34,494 nucleotides of DNA from CAZVIK01 sp964627045 (lineage in GTDB: Bacteria; Acidobacteriota; Terriglobia; Bryobacterales; Bryobacteraceae), in contig CAZVIK010000015.1 of the NCBI GenBank assembly GCA_964627045.1, forward strand, positions 1 to 34,494, in the 5' to 3' direction. The notes below the pieces were generated by a model that did not search any database, was not told where the DNA came from, and was given only the letters and a program-made list of their open reading frames with translations. Below are positions 8,067 to 16,402 of this stretch, one piece after another. The translations under genes were made by a program, and so were the position numbers. How positions within the stretch are numbered: the first letter of the stretch is position 1; each line of letters starts with the position of its first letter.

Positions 8067-9011
8067 CTAGAGAAGCCTCCTGTAAGTCAAGCCCATTCGC
8101 GACATCCGGAATCCGTTCTGCTCATAGAGGCGGCAGGCGGACATGTTCTGCATCTGCGTACCGACTTCCACGGTCTCCACGGCCTGCGCGCGGAACCAGT
8201 CGAAGGCGCCTTCGAGGGCCGCGCGCGCCACCCCCTGCCCACGCGCCTCTTCGGCCGTAGCCACCAACACGATCGAGCCCACCGGCGGCGTCACCTTGCA
8301 GGTGACATAGCCCAACACCCGGTCCTTCCGGGCAGCTACCACAACGGCGTCGGCTTCCTCGCCCGAGCAAGAGCGGCGCACCCATTCGGCGTAGAGCCGG
8401 TCGGCGGCTCCGCCGGCGAGCGCGCGATCGGCGTGGAAACGGTCGCAGGTATACGCGGAGCGGGCGATGGCCAGGATCTGATCCAGGTCGCCGGGCTGAA
8501 ACAAACGAACGTCGAAGCCGCCGCGAGAAGGCGCGGGCCGCGCGTCGCGAAGGCTTAAAGAGAAGGTGAGGATCCCATCCATCAGTTCGAATCCGGACCG
8601 CCCGAGGGCGTGAACCGTCGAAAGGTCGTTCGCCGAAACACGCGCCGTCAGGTAACGAACGCCCTGGAGACGGCACTCCTCGACGACGTTCCTAAGGAGG
8701 CTGACCTTACGTTCAAGAGCCTCCTGATAGCCGCCGCCGGAAACCAACAGATCGACGCGCGCGGCGGACATGCCGATTTGTTCGCTGTCCCACGCCAAGT
8801 GCGTCCAGCAGGCGACGCCAAGGGCCTGGCGTCCGTTTCGCGTAACGGTTCCGAACGAACGGCGGCTGGTTAGAAGGTCCAGTTCCCTTTCGAGGGCGGC
8901 ATCGGAAAGGGTCGCAGGAACCGGCGGCTCATGGCCGTCGTGACGCCGGCCGCGGAGAAGTTCGGCCACCGCGTCGCGGTCTTCGGCGATATCAAACGGC
9001 GATTGAAGCAC
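8067..9011 (-). CDS. GNAT acetyltransferase, WecD-like
   Basis: A 314-residue protein with two GNAT-like halves. The N-terminal half (about 1-150) contains HLAWDSEQIGMSAARVDLLV, which recalls the WDSEFFG segment of WecD-type dTDP-amino-sugar acetyltransferases. The C-terminal half (165-314) holds the acetyl-CoA motif in ATAEEARGQGVARAAL and a closing ACRLYEQNGF. It probably N-acetylates the amino sugar produced by the adjacent aminotransferase. The start is GTG at 9011, immediately after the stop of the upstream sugar transferase (TGA then GTG, no spacer), so translation is likely coupled. Assignment to the WecD-like group rests on the motif and on neighbourhood; the exact sugar is not known. 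Confidence 0.87.
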   Translation of the reverse strand: MLQSPFDIAEDRDAVAELLRGRRHDGHEPPVPATLSDAALERELDLLTSRRSFGTVTRNGRQALGVACWTHLAWDSEQIGMSAARVDLLVSGGGYQEALERKVSLLRNVVEECRLQGVRYLTARVSANDLSTVHALGRSGFELMDGILTFSLSLRDARPAPSRGGFDVRLFQPGDLDQILAIARSAYTCDRFHADRALAGGAADRLYAEWVRRSCSGEEADAVVVAARKDRVLGYVTCKVTPPVGSIVLVATAEEARGQGVARAALEGAFDWFRAQAVETVEVGTQMQNMSACRLYEQNGFRMSRMGLTYRRLL

Positions 9012-9674
9012 TCAGGCCTCCTCTCGGACAACAGCGGGACCGTTGACGCCTTCGCGCTTGAGAACGTAGGGCACGGTCCGGCAAAGGATGTAGAGGTCGA
9101 ACCACAGCGACCGCCGGCGGACGTATTCGACGTCCAGGGCCTTGCGAGCCTCCCAGGAGATGGAGTTCCGGCCGCTGATCTGCGCGAGCCCGGTGATGCC
9201 CGGGCGGACGTTGAGTTTCCGCCGCTCGGCTTCGGTGTAGTAGCGAAGTTGATCGACCTGGTCGGGTCGAGGACCCACCAGGCTCATGTCGCCGGCAAAG
9301 ACGTTGAACAACTGCGGCAACTCGTCGAGGCTGGTCTGGCGAAGGAAGCGGCCGACGGGGGTGACCCGCGGGTCGGCGCTTCCCGTGTAGCTGGAACCGT
9401 CTTTGTTCCGCAAGTCCGGCGCGCCGGAATACATACTGCGGAACTTGCGCAAGAGGAACGGCCGCCCGCCCTTCCCGAGGCGCGGCGCGTTAAAAAACAC
9501 AGGGCCGGGCGAGGTGAACCCGACGGCCAACGCGCACAGGCACCCGAGCGGAAACAACAGGACGATAAGCACCGCCGAACCGGCAAGGTCAATCGCTCGT
9601 TTTGAAAACTCGTAGAAGCCGCCGGGCGAGGCAGCGTCCAATGGGATCTCAATCCTACGTGAAGAAGCGGCCAT
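9012..9674 (-). CDS. Initiating sugar transferase, WcaJ/ExoY type (short form)
   Basis: A 220-residue phosphoglycosyl transferase that would start repeat-unit synthesis by moving sugar-1-phosphate to undecaprenyl phosphate on the inner membrane. It has one re-entrant/hydrophobic segment (about 28-53), PRLGKGGRPFLLRKFRSM (64-81), the catalytic D117-E118 pair in DELPQLFNVFAGDMSLVGPRP, and VRPGITGLAQISGRN. It lacks the polytopic N-terminal domain of E. coli WcaJ and matches the short ExoY/PglC form. The ATG at 9674 shares one base with the upstream stop (TGATG). Compared with the second sugar transferase at 4357-5098 this copy is canonical, so it is the better candidate for the initiating enzyme. 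Confidence 0.93.
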   Translation of the reverse strand: MAASSRRIEIPLDAASPGGFYEFSKRAIDLAGSAVLIVLLFPLGCLCALAVGFTSPGPVFFNAPRLGKGGRPFLLRKFRSMYSGAPDLRNKDGSSYTGSADPRVTPVGRFLRQTSLDELPQLFNVFAGDMSLVGPRPDQVDQLRYYTEAERRKLNVRPGITGLAQISGRNSISWEARKALDVEYVRRRSLWFDLYILCRTVPYVLKREGVNGPAVVREEA

Positions 9675-10987
9675 CACCCGTGAACCCTCCCATAAGCGGC
9701 CAGCCCAAGGCTTCCAGGAACCGTGGCGCCGCGACCGGCGACTGCGGGCACCCGATCCGCAACCGAAAACCCCTCCGGGGCCTTCCGCACCGCCCGCGCC
9801 GCCGCTGCGATCAAGCCGAAACATAACCACCAATGCCGCTGGTAAAAGCCCTCGATCCCCATCGAGAGCCCGATCATGGCGCTGTGGGATACCATGGCGG
9901 CGAGGACGTAGGGCTTGGAATCCGACGACGCGGCCAAGTAGCTTCGGAAACCAGAAATGTAGAACCAGGCCGTGAAGCCGCAGAAAACCAAGAGGCCGAT
10001 CAAGCCGAAATCCGCCAGGAACCAGAGCGGAGTGTTGTGCACAATCAGCCCTTCGGCGCCGCGGAATCCGCCGAGTCCCATCCCGAAGATCGGGTGGCTC
10101 TCAAACTGGGCGATACTGTGGTTCATCAGGTCCACGCGCTGGTGAACGGTATCCGGCCGGTCGACCAGACGCTCGGTGGAGAGGAACCCGAGGCCCGCAA
10201 ACACCAGGACGGCAGGGACGCTCGGCACCAGCACGGCAAGCATCTTCAGCGCGGCACCGGGCCGAAAGACGACGTACGTCAACCAGGCGGCCCCGAGGGC
10301 GAGCCACGCGGACCGCGAAAACGTAAATGCGATGCCCACAACGAGGCTGAGATTGCAGGCGATGCGCAGCCATCCCCGCGTGACCGGCACCGGACCGCCG
10401 GATCCGATCACGTTGCAGGCCAGAGCGACGACGAGCAACCCGCCGTACGCGTTCGGGTCGTAGAGCATGCCAGAGAGGCGTTCGTTGTCGTAGTTCAGGA
10501 GGGTCGTGTGAAATCCTGTCGTGTAGGAAGCAACCAACGCACCGACGGCGACCAGGTTCTGGACACACACGCCGAGGACGAAGACGCGCATCACCTGGCG
10601 CAGGCTCCACCAGTTCTCGGCTTCCGTAGTCAACGCGATGTAGGCCGCCACCAGGGTGAGCAACCCGACCATTTTGTTCAAGACCTCGTACTGGGTCACG
10701 TAGCCCTGGCGCAAGGCAATGACAAACAGACCCATGACGAAGAGCAGGATCATTGCGTATTGCCAAAAGCTCCACGCTTCCCGCCGCAGCCGCATGGAGC
10801 CGGCGTGGAGCATCAGGTACATCGCCAGGAACGCGTCGGCGATGCCGATGCGAAGGTGGTCCTGAATGGCGTACTGGTAGGGGAGCAGTGCGACGTAGGC
10901 CAGCAGAGAAAAGGGGACTTGGCCGGCGAGGAGCTTGCCCGAGGCGGCGCGGAAGACGCGAGATGGAGCCAATGGACGCACCGTCAC
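9674..10987 (-). CDS. O-antigen ligase/Wzy-like polymerase membrane protein
   Basis: A 437-residue polytopic membrane protein with about ten to twelve hydrophobic segments and a large periplasmic loop (roughly 260-340) containing an HQRVDLMNHSIAQFESHPIFGMGLGGF segment. That loop, with the G-x-G-x-G-F element after HPIFG, is characteristic of the Wzy_C/O-antigen ligase family. It would polymerise flipped repeat units or ligate the glycan in the periplasm. The GTG start at 10987 overlaps the stop of the flippase gene as GTGA; upstream starts would run further into that gene. Lying directly after wzx-like and before the initiating transferase, it completes a Wzx/Wzy-dependent pathway. Polymerase and ligase cannot be separated by sequence alone. 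Confidence 0.88.
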   Translation of the reverse strand: MTVRPLAPSRVFRAASGKLLAGQVPFSLLAYVALLPYQYAIQDHLRIGIADAFLAMYLMLHAGSMRLRREAWSFWQYAMILLFVMGLFVIALRQGYVTQYEVLNKMVGLLTLVAAYIALTTEAENWWSLRQVMRVFVLGVCVQNLVAVGALVASYTTGFHTTLLNYDNERLSGMLYDPNAYGGLLVVALACNVIGSGGPVPVTRGWLRIACNLSLVVGIAFTFSRSAWLALGAAWLTYVVFRPGAALKMLAVLVPSVPAVLVFAGLGFLSTERLVDRPDTVHQRVDLMNHSIAQFESHPIFGMGLGGFRGAEGLIVHNTPLWFLADFGLIGLLVFCGFTAWFYISGFRSYLAASSDSKPYVLAAMVSHSAMIGLSMGIEGFYQRHWWLCFGLIAAAARAVRKAPEGFSVADRVPAVAGRGATVPGSLGLAAYGRVHG

Positions 10988-12351
10988 GCCTCCTGAATCC
11001 CCGAGACGGCGCCGGGAGCCAGAGCATACCCGGTCTTCGGGCGACGCGCCGACACCAGCACCCACACCAGCATCGCCGACGCGATCAGGATGTGCACCAG
11101 ATTACTCAGGGCGACCGCGACGGCGGCGCCAGGCATGCCGTACCGCGGCACCAGGAGGTGACACCCAACGGCTGACATCAGAAGCACCGCTAAAAACATC
11201 GGAACCTGGATTGTGAACCGCCGCGCCGCCGAGACGGCGGAACTCAGCAGGCAGGCAACCGCCATGGCGGCAGCGGCCACCATGAGCCAGGTGAACTCTT
11301 TCGCGTGCGCCGCGAAGGCGGGGGTGTAGATCAGAGCGAGCAGGGCGCCGCCGCCCAGTTTGGCGGCGACGATCCCGGCCGCCCCGAGAGCAGCCACCTG
11401 GAGGTTCAGTTTCAGCACCAGGGATCCAAATCGTCCATGTTCTCCGGAGGCGAAGTAGCGCGACAGCTTTGGGGTCGCGGCGACGCCCATGGCCTCGCCG
11501 ATCGCGGTCATCGCGACCATCGTGTAGGCCATAGCGGAGAAGATGCCCAGGTCAGCCTCGCCCAGATGGTAGGCCACGAAGTACCTCGGGACGTTCTGAT
11601 TCAACGCCACCATGACCATCACGACCCCCAGTGGGAAGGACAGGCGCACGAGCGGAACGATCGCGCGCGCGCGCCAACGCGGCCACATAACCCGTGAGGG
11701 TGCGGCACCATCACGTCCGCCCGCCTCGACCGGGTCGCGCTTCAGGAGCCGGGCGCCCCAGCGGAAGTCGTGCCCCAGCCAAACCAACGCGCCCGACGCG
11801 ATCATGGCGATGGCGCCCCACAAGACGCGGCGCGTGAGGTAGAGCGCGACGCCGAGGGCCACCAAAGAGGTCAGGCCGCGTAGAATCATGGACACCGCGA
11901 CGCGCTTCATCGCCTCGCGCCTCTGGAACTGGCCATAAAGCAGGTCGGTCAGGGATTCGACCGCCTTGGCCAACCCGACAGCCACGATGACCGCGGCGGT
12001 TTCCGCGCCGAAGCGGCCGAAAAGCGCGACGGACACAATGGCCGCCAACCCGGCGCCGGTGGTAATGAGACGCAGCCCAAAATAGTCGGCGAAGCGGTAG
12101 GCCCCCGACGTGTCGGTGGTCTGCACCACTTTTAGCTGGAGATTGGTGAACGTCAAGATCGGCGAGGCGATGGACAGCCCCAACGCGAACTGGCCCAACA
12201 TCGCGGGGCCGGTGAGCTTGGCAAACGCCACCAGAATCGCCCATTGGCAAACGCAGAAGAGAGCATTCCCCGTGAAGAGCCAGAGGAAGTTGGTGCGCAA
12301 GGAGGCGCCGGGCGTGACTCGTGGTCGGTTGTGCGTCTTCGTTTCTAGCAT
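10984..12351 (-). CDS. Wzx-like oligosaccharide flippase
   Basis: A 455-residue MATE/MOP-like membrane protein with about twelve to fourteen hydrophobic segments, predicted to flip undecaprenyl-linked repeat units to the periplasm. NFLWLFTGNALFCVCQWAILVAFAKLTGPAMLGQFALGLSI-type N-termini and the central PLVRLSFPLGVVMVMVALNQNVPRYFVAYHLGEADLGIFSAMAYTM region are typical of polysaccharide_synt flippases (PF01943/PF13440). The ATG at 12351 is used. A GTG at 12393 sharing a base with the upstream stop would add 14 residues and cannot be excluded, because no strong ribosome site precedes the ATG. It ends in a GTGA overlap with the polymerase-like gene. Confidence 0.9.
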   Translation of the reverse strand: MLETKTHNRPRVTPGASLRTNFLWLFTGNALFCVCQWAILVAFAKLTGPAMLGQFALGLSIASPILTFTNLQLKVVQTTDTSGAYRFADYFGLRLITTGAGLAAIVSVALFGRFGAETAAVIVAVGLAKAVESLTDLLYGQFQRREAMKRVAVSMILRGLTSLVALGVALYLTRRVLWGAIAMIASGALVWLGHDFRWGARLLKRDPVEAGGRDGAAPSRVMWPRWRARAIVPLVRLSFPLGVVMVMVALNQNVPRYFVAYHLGEADLGIFSAMAYTMVAMTAIGEAMGVAATPKLSRYFASGEHGRFGSLVLKLNLQVAALGAAGIVAAKLGGGALLALIYTPAFAAHAKEFTWLMVAAAAMAVACLLSSAVSAARRFTIQVPMFLAVLLMSAVGCHLLVPRYGMPGAAVAVALSNLVHILIASAMLVWVLVSARRPKTGYALAPGAVSGIQEA

Positions 12352-12392
12352 GAGATCGGGGTAGAGGAGCCCACTGTGCTGGTCCGCGGCCA

Positions 12393-14654
12393 CTACGCGG
12401 AGTAATACTTCCTGAAGTTTCCGTATCCGTAAGTGTCGGCACCCGCCGAAGGTTTCCAATCGTTCAAAACCGCCCCGAGGATCGGCACACCATCCACCTG
12501 CAGCCGTTGAGCGGCTGCGGCGGCGCTGTGCCAATTGGTGCGGTCGGCCCGCAGAACCAGGACGACGCCGTCGGTCGCGCGCGCGAGGAGCCGTGCGTCG
12601 GCGAACAGCAGACTGGGCGGCGCATCGACGATGACGTGATCGTATTCCTCGCGCAGGCGTGCGAACAGCGATTCCACCGCCACACCGTGCAGCCGCGCCG
12701 CCAGTCCCTCGCCGGGCGAGCCGCTCGTCAGAATCTCCAAGTCTTGAATCCCAGTGGACCGGATCGCTTGCCGGAGGGTGACAGGATCCCGGAAGTCCTC
12801 TCGCGAGAGGAGTTCCGCCAATCCGTGCTCGTTTTCCAGATAGAATGCCTTGTGCAATTGTGGCCGGCGCCAATCGCCGTCCACCAGCAGCACGCGACGC
12901 CCGGTTTCCGCCAGCGAGATGCCAAGGTTGGCGACGACGGTTGTCTTGCCTTCGGCCGGCATCGGGCTGGTCACCACAAAACTGGCCGGCGACAGCCCCC
13001 GCCCGCGGTGGAACTGGAGCGAAGCCAGCGTCGCGCGGAAGGACTCGGCAAACAGCGATGGGCGAAGGTTCCGCTGCATGATCTCAAGCGCTACGGAGCC
13101 ATCCGTTCCGCGCCGGCGGCCCGTCAACGTCCCCCGCGGCGCCCGGGGAATCGCCCCGAGTTCCGGCAGGTTCAAGTACAGCCCCGCCTGGCCCGGGGCT
13201 CTCAGCTTCTGGTCCACCTGAGCCGACGCTACAACGTAGGCCAGCCCGCAGGCAAAGCCCCCGAACATTCCGATGGCGAGATTCAACGGCAAATTCGGCT
13301 TTGCCGGGTCCGACGGCGGCTTCGCCGGAGAGATCACGCGGATGTTGGAGGGGCGAATGGCCGATGCGATTTCCGCCTCTTTCACCTTCTGCAACATCGC
13401 TTCATAGACGCGGCGGTTCACTTCCACCTCGCGCCGGAGGGTTTCAAATTGGCTCGACTTCAGCGACTCGTCGGAGACCAACTGCGCCTGGCGGGAATAG
13501 GCGCGGGCGAGCAGGTCTTCGCGGGCTGCGGCGGCATCGTGGTCCTGCTGAAGCCGCTGTGCGATGCGGGCGCGCTCCTCGCGCTGCGCGTTTTCCAGTT
13601 CGGCGATCTGCGCCTGTACGCGTTGGACCTTGTAGTTCTCCGGCCGCAGCACGGCGCTCAACTCCGCCAGTTCCCGCCGCAGTTCCGTGATCCGGATCTG
13701 GTTTTCCTGGAGGACGCGACCTTCATCGCCGCCGACCGCCACGCCCCCGGCCAGGGCCACCTGGTTGAGAGACTGCTTGACGAACCGGTCGGCGCGGGCG
13801 CGAGCCAGTTCCTCCTGAAGAAGGCGGAGGTTCTGTTCGCCCGGCTTGAGACCGGAATCGGTCACCAGCAAGCCGTGGCCGCGCGCGTAGTCCTGCAGGC
13901 GGTTCTCGGACCCGGCCAGTTGGCGCTTTAATTCGTCCAACTGCGGGTTCAACCACTTGGAAACCAGTTCGGTGGCGCCCCACCGGGCCTCCAGCCGCTG
14001 TTGGATGAGCGCCTGGGCCAGGGCGTTGGCGACATCCGCAGCCAGCACGGGCTCCGCAGCCTGGTAGCGAATCCTCAGAAGCCGCCCCTGCCGCGGCGCT
14101 TCCACCGACATGTTCCGGCGCAAAACGCCAGTCGCCGGCAAGGACCTTACAGGGGCGTCCTCCGCGCCACGAAGGCCCAGTCGTTGGGCCGCGCGCTGCA
14201 GCGCACCCGGCCGCCCTATGAATTCCTCGCGCCGCTCCAATCCGAGCCCGGCGACAACTCGCTCCAACAGCGCGTCTTCTTTCAGCGTCTCCACCTCTGT
14301 GGTCAGGGAGCCCTCCGGAGAGCTTCCCCCGGCGTCCACGGTGGCATGAGCATCTTTGAGGCTCAGAAAGTCCTGGTTCAGGTCCGCCACCTCGACGGAA
14401 GCGGTCGCCTCATAGACCGGCCGCTGCACCAAGCTGACCGCCGCCGCGCCCAGCACGCCAAGCAGCGTAACCAGCACGATGGNNNNNNNNNNCAACTTCC
14501 GCCGCCCGAGCACAAGGGCGATGTCCGCGATCCGAGTGGACTCCACGTCGGCGGCGCTCGCCCCGCCGCCCCGGTACATCGGCGGGCCAGCAGCCCGCGG
14601 TTCATTCAGGCCCGTGGATGCTGTGACGGGAAGTCGATCGTTAGCGTGACTCAT
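12393..14654 (-). CDS. Wzc-type polysaccharide co-polymerase and BY-kinase
   Basis: A 753-codon protein that controls chain length and export through tyrosine autophosphorylation. The Wzz domain runs from about 40 to 215 with the first membrane helix at 52-75 (partly inside the N gap). Long coiled coil follows (240-430), a GNVR-like region and second helix lie near 435-480, and the cytoplasmic BY-kinase is at 530-753. The kinase has Walker A SPMPAEGKTT (563-572), Walker A' VLLVDGDWRRPQ (588-599) and Walker B VIVDAPP (674-680). The C-terminal tyrosine cluster is short: Y742, Y744, Y750 and Y751. The ATG at 14654 has GAGGAG seven bases upstream. It follows the Wza-type gene by 21 bases, the classic wza-wzc order. 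Confidence 0.95.
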   Translation of the reverse strand: MSHANDRLPVTASTGLNEPRAAGPPMYRGGGASAADVESTRIADIALVLGRRKLXXXXIVLVTLLGVLGAAAVSLVQRPVYEATASVEVADLNQDFLSLKDAHATVDAGGSSPEGSLTTEVETLKEDALLERVVAGLGLERREEFIGRPGALQRAAQRLGLRGAEDAPVRSLPATGVLRRNMSVEAPRQGRLLRIRYQAAEPVLAADVANALAQALIQQRLEARWGATELVSKWLNPQLDELKRQLAGSENRLQDYARGHGLLVTDSGLKPGEQNLRLLQEELARARADRFVKQSLNQVALAGGVAVGGDEGRVLQENQIRITELRRELAELSAVLRPENYKVQRVQAQIAELENAQREERARIAQRLQQDHDAAAAREDLLARAYSRQAQLVSDESLKSSQFETLRREVEVNRRVYEAMLQKVKEAEIASAIRPSNIRVISPAKPPSDPAKPNLPLNLAIGMFGGFACGLAYVVASAQVDQKLRAPGQAGLYLNLPELGAIPRAPRGTLTGRRRGTDGSVALEIMQRNLRPSLFAESFRATLASLQFHRGRGLSPASFVVTSPMPAEGKTTVVANLGISLAETGRRVLLVDGDWRRPQLHKAFYLENEHGLAELLSREDFRDPVTLRQAIRSTGIQDLEILTSGSPGEGLAARLHGVAVESLFARLREEYDHVIVDAPPSLLFADARLLARATDGVVLVLRADRTNWHSAAAAAQRLQVDGVPILGAVLNDWKPSAGADTYGYGNFRKYYSA
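14483..14492. other. Assembly gap (10 N) inside the Wzc-type gene
   Basis: The gap replaces about four codons in the first transmembrane helix, between RRKL and IVLVTLL. Ten bases keep the reading frame, so the stated length is compatible with an intact gene. Confidence 0.95.
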
Positions 14655-14675
14655 CGGCCGCTCCTCAAGTCCCTC

Positions 14676-15650
14676 TCAACGCCCCCAGATGGCGATACCT
14701 GTAGCCGCTTGCAGCATCGCCTCGAGGGTCCTGACTCCCGCACGCTTGGCCGTGTTATCCGGGACAAAGAGAATATCCTCGGCCTGAAGGCTGACATCGG
14801 GAGCCTGGCCGCGCATGATCCGCTTGAGATCGACCGGGATCTCCTGCCGGTCGGGCGAGCCGGACGATGCCCGAAGAATCCGTGCCCGCTCGGGTTTGGC
14901 GCTGCGCCCCAGCCCTTCGGCGATCGACAGCACCTGAAGCGCGGAAATCGTCGCCCGCTCGTTGAGTTGGATCGATCCGGGCCTCACCACGGTTCCGATG
15001 ACGTACACCTGCTCGGCGTTGGTGACCGAAACCACATCCTGCGGCAGCATGCGAATACTCTGACCCCGGCCCGAGGGCCCCATCAGCCCCTTCACGGGGA
15101 CCTCCGCTACCCAGTAGCCGCCGTCCTCGCGCCACTGCTCGTCCTGTCCGACTTCCACTGCTGTAGCGGCGCTCCGTCTGATCCTGACGGTGTGCCCCGC
15201 ATCCGGCCGGAGCCCGCCCGCCAGCGACAGCACTTCGGCCAGCGTCCTATCTCCCTGAAGCTGCAAGACGCCGGGCCGCGCTACGGCTCCAAGCACCGTC
15301 ACCGGTTGGCTGGCTGACTCGACCAACTCTACGGAGACCTGCGGCTGCCATACCTGCGCCGCAAGCAACTCCAGCAGCCGCTGCCGGAATTCTTCGATCG
15401 TCGCCCCGCCTGCTTTGACGCGGCCCAACACCGGCAAGTCCACGCTGCCGTCGCTTCCCACCCGGTAAGTTCGGTCACCAATCTCGTCCAAGCCAAGCGC
15501 CCAAATCCGCACCTGGTCGGCTGGCCCTACCCGGTAACCGTCGGCACTGCCGAGACCCGGCGCCGGATTGCACAACAAATACAAACCCAGGCCCCACGTC
15601 GCGGCTCGCGCTGGAACGCGCCGCCATTCGCTAACCGTCGCTTTACACAT
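14676..15650 (-). CDS. Wza-type polysaccharide export outer-membrane protein
   Basis: A 324-residue outer-membrane export channel component, first gene of the operon. After a basic n-region (residues 1-15) and a hydrophobic signal segment (about 16-34), the Poly_export domain starts at YRVGPADQVRIWALG (39-53) and includes VGSDGSVDLPVLGRVKAGG. Two SLBB domains follow, with VTVLGAVARPGV (about 116-127) and VYVIGTVVRPGSI (about 217-229) as repeated entry motifs. The signal peptide has a Cys (residue 27, LLC) but no proper lipobox, so it is probably not a Wza-type lipoprotein. The ATG at 15650 is the only plausible Met before residue 200 and lies inside an inverted repeat. No good Shine-Dalgarno precedes it and the leader is very short. 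Confidence 0.93.
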   Translation of the reverse strand: MCKATVSEWRRVPARAATWGLGLYLLCNPAPGLGSADGYRVGPADQVRIWALGLDEIGDRTYRVGSDGSVDLPVLGRVKAGGATIEEFRQRLLELLAAQVWQPQVSVELVESASQPVTVLGAVARPGVLQLQGDRTLAEVLSLAGGLRPDAGHTVRIRRSAATAVEVGQDEQWREDGGYWVAEVPVKGLMGPSGRGQSIRMLPQDVVSVTNAEQVYVIGTVVRPGSIQLNERATISALQVLSIAEGLGRSAKPERARILRASSGSPDRQEIPVDLKRIMRGQAPDVSLQAEDILFVPDNTAKRAGVRTLEAMLQAATGIAIWGR

Positions 15651-15668
15651 ACCGTTCGCTGTATGTGT
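15645..15668. promoter_or_regulatory. Perfect 8-8-8 inverted repeat, candidate operator of the polysaccharide operon
   Basis: ACACATAC (15645-15652), an 8-base spacer, then GTATGTGT (15661-15668). The left arm contains the start codon of the wza-type gene and the right arm lies at the predicted transcription start. A protein dimer bound here would block both initiation and elongation. Formation of the whole hairpin in RNA is less likely, because transcription probably starts inside the right arm. Confidence 0.55.
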
Positions 15669-15671
15669 GCA

Positions 15672-15711
15672 AGCATAAGCGGCGTGCGCGTGTATGTCAA
15701 GGCACTTTTTT
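15672..15711 (-). promoter_or_regulatory. Sigma-70 type promoter of the polysaccharide operon
   Basis: On the minus strand, TTGACA (15700-15695) is followed by exactly 17 bases and TATGCT (15677-15672). Six A residues (15711-15706) sit just upstream of the -35 and could act as an UP element. Transcription would start near 15665, leaving a leader of about 15 bases before the ATG at 15650. Confidence 0.7.
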
Positions 15712-16008
15712 CTCCATTACTACCCACCCACCCGCCTTATTTGCACTGTTACAGGTATTTCTATCTCAATTCCTTTTACTCTGTTGCGCGCCTTCGTCCC
15801 ACGCCGCCCGCGCTCAAGTGTTCGCCCTACGGCCCTCCCGAGCGCGCCGGCCGACAATCCACTGCCACGCGGCGCCCTCGAATCCTCCATCAGCACCGGC
15901 GACTCCGCCCCGTCGGCGCCGCGCATCGCCTGCGCGCAGCCGCACAATTGTTACTCGCGCAAACGGTTCGTGGCGCGAGTTTACGCTTTATCCGTGTAAA
16001 GTCTTCCT

Positions 16009-16045
16009 CCGTTGGCGCCCAGCCGGCGAGGCTCGACGCCAACGG
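16009..16045. other. Nine-bp stem-loop with inner hairpin
   Basis: CCGTTGGCG (16009-16017) pairs perfectly with CGCCAACGG (16037-16045). The 19-base loop holds a second small stem AGCC/GGCT. There is no T tract after it on either strand, so it is not a standard intrinsic terminator. It could be a structured RNA element or a protein site. Confidence 0.4.
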
Positions 16046-16075
16046 CGCCGCCAGGCACGGCACGGGTGCGGAATC

Positions 16076-16135
16076 CGCAGGAGTTAATGCCGCGGCAAAC
16101 CGGCCGGACGCCATTGGAGGCGATGGCCTCCTGCG
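16076..16135. other. Eight-bp inverted repeat enclosing an inner hairpin
   Basis: CGCAGGAG (16076-16083) is the reverse complement of CTCCTGCG (16128-16135). The 44-base interior contains GCCAT/ATGGC (16110-16126). In GC-rich DNA such a fold may arise by chance. Confidence 0.3.
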
Positions 16136-16402
16136 TGCACTAACGCGGCTCCCGCCGGTCCTCGGGATCGAGGAACGCGGGCGAGGTTGAGCCGATGCGC
16201 CGATGGTCGAGGTGAGGCAGGAATGTGCGCACAGATTTCGCAGGACCAGGCAACTCTTGCCATCATAACCTTCGATAGCAGTAGTTTAGTAACGCTTTGC
16301 GGCGTTGTCCGCTACCGGAAGGGTCGGTAACATCTAGCGTTCGGCCGATGTTTCTGTATGGGTGGCGCACGAGGCAACAGTGCGAGCACCTCAATAGTTG
16401 CG

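Noticed and set aside
7167..8558. 463-codon plus-strand frame across the aminotransferase and acetyltransferase genes
   Set aside because: It spans two well-supported minus-strand genes and shows no domain.
12507..13931. Long plus-strand open frame opposite the Wzc-type gene
   Set aside because: The opposite strand encodes a complete BY-kinase with Walker motifs; this frame is open only because of high third-position GC.
15641..15668. RNA hairpin sequestering the wza-type start codon
   Set aside because: Transcription from the predicted promoter would begin inside the right arm, so the full hairpin could not form; a DNA operator is more likely.
15663..16190. Plus-strand open frames in the large intergenic region
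   Set aside because: Short, arginine- and proline-rich, without ribosome sites, and overlapping each other in several frames; their composition is what GC-rich non-coding DNA gives.
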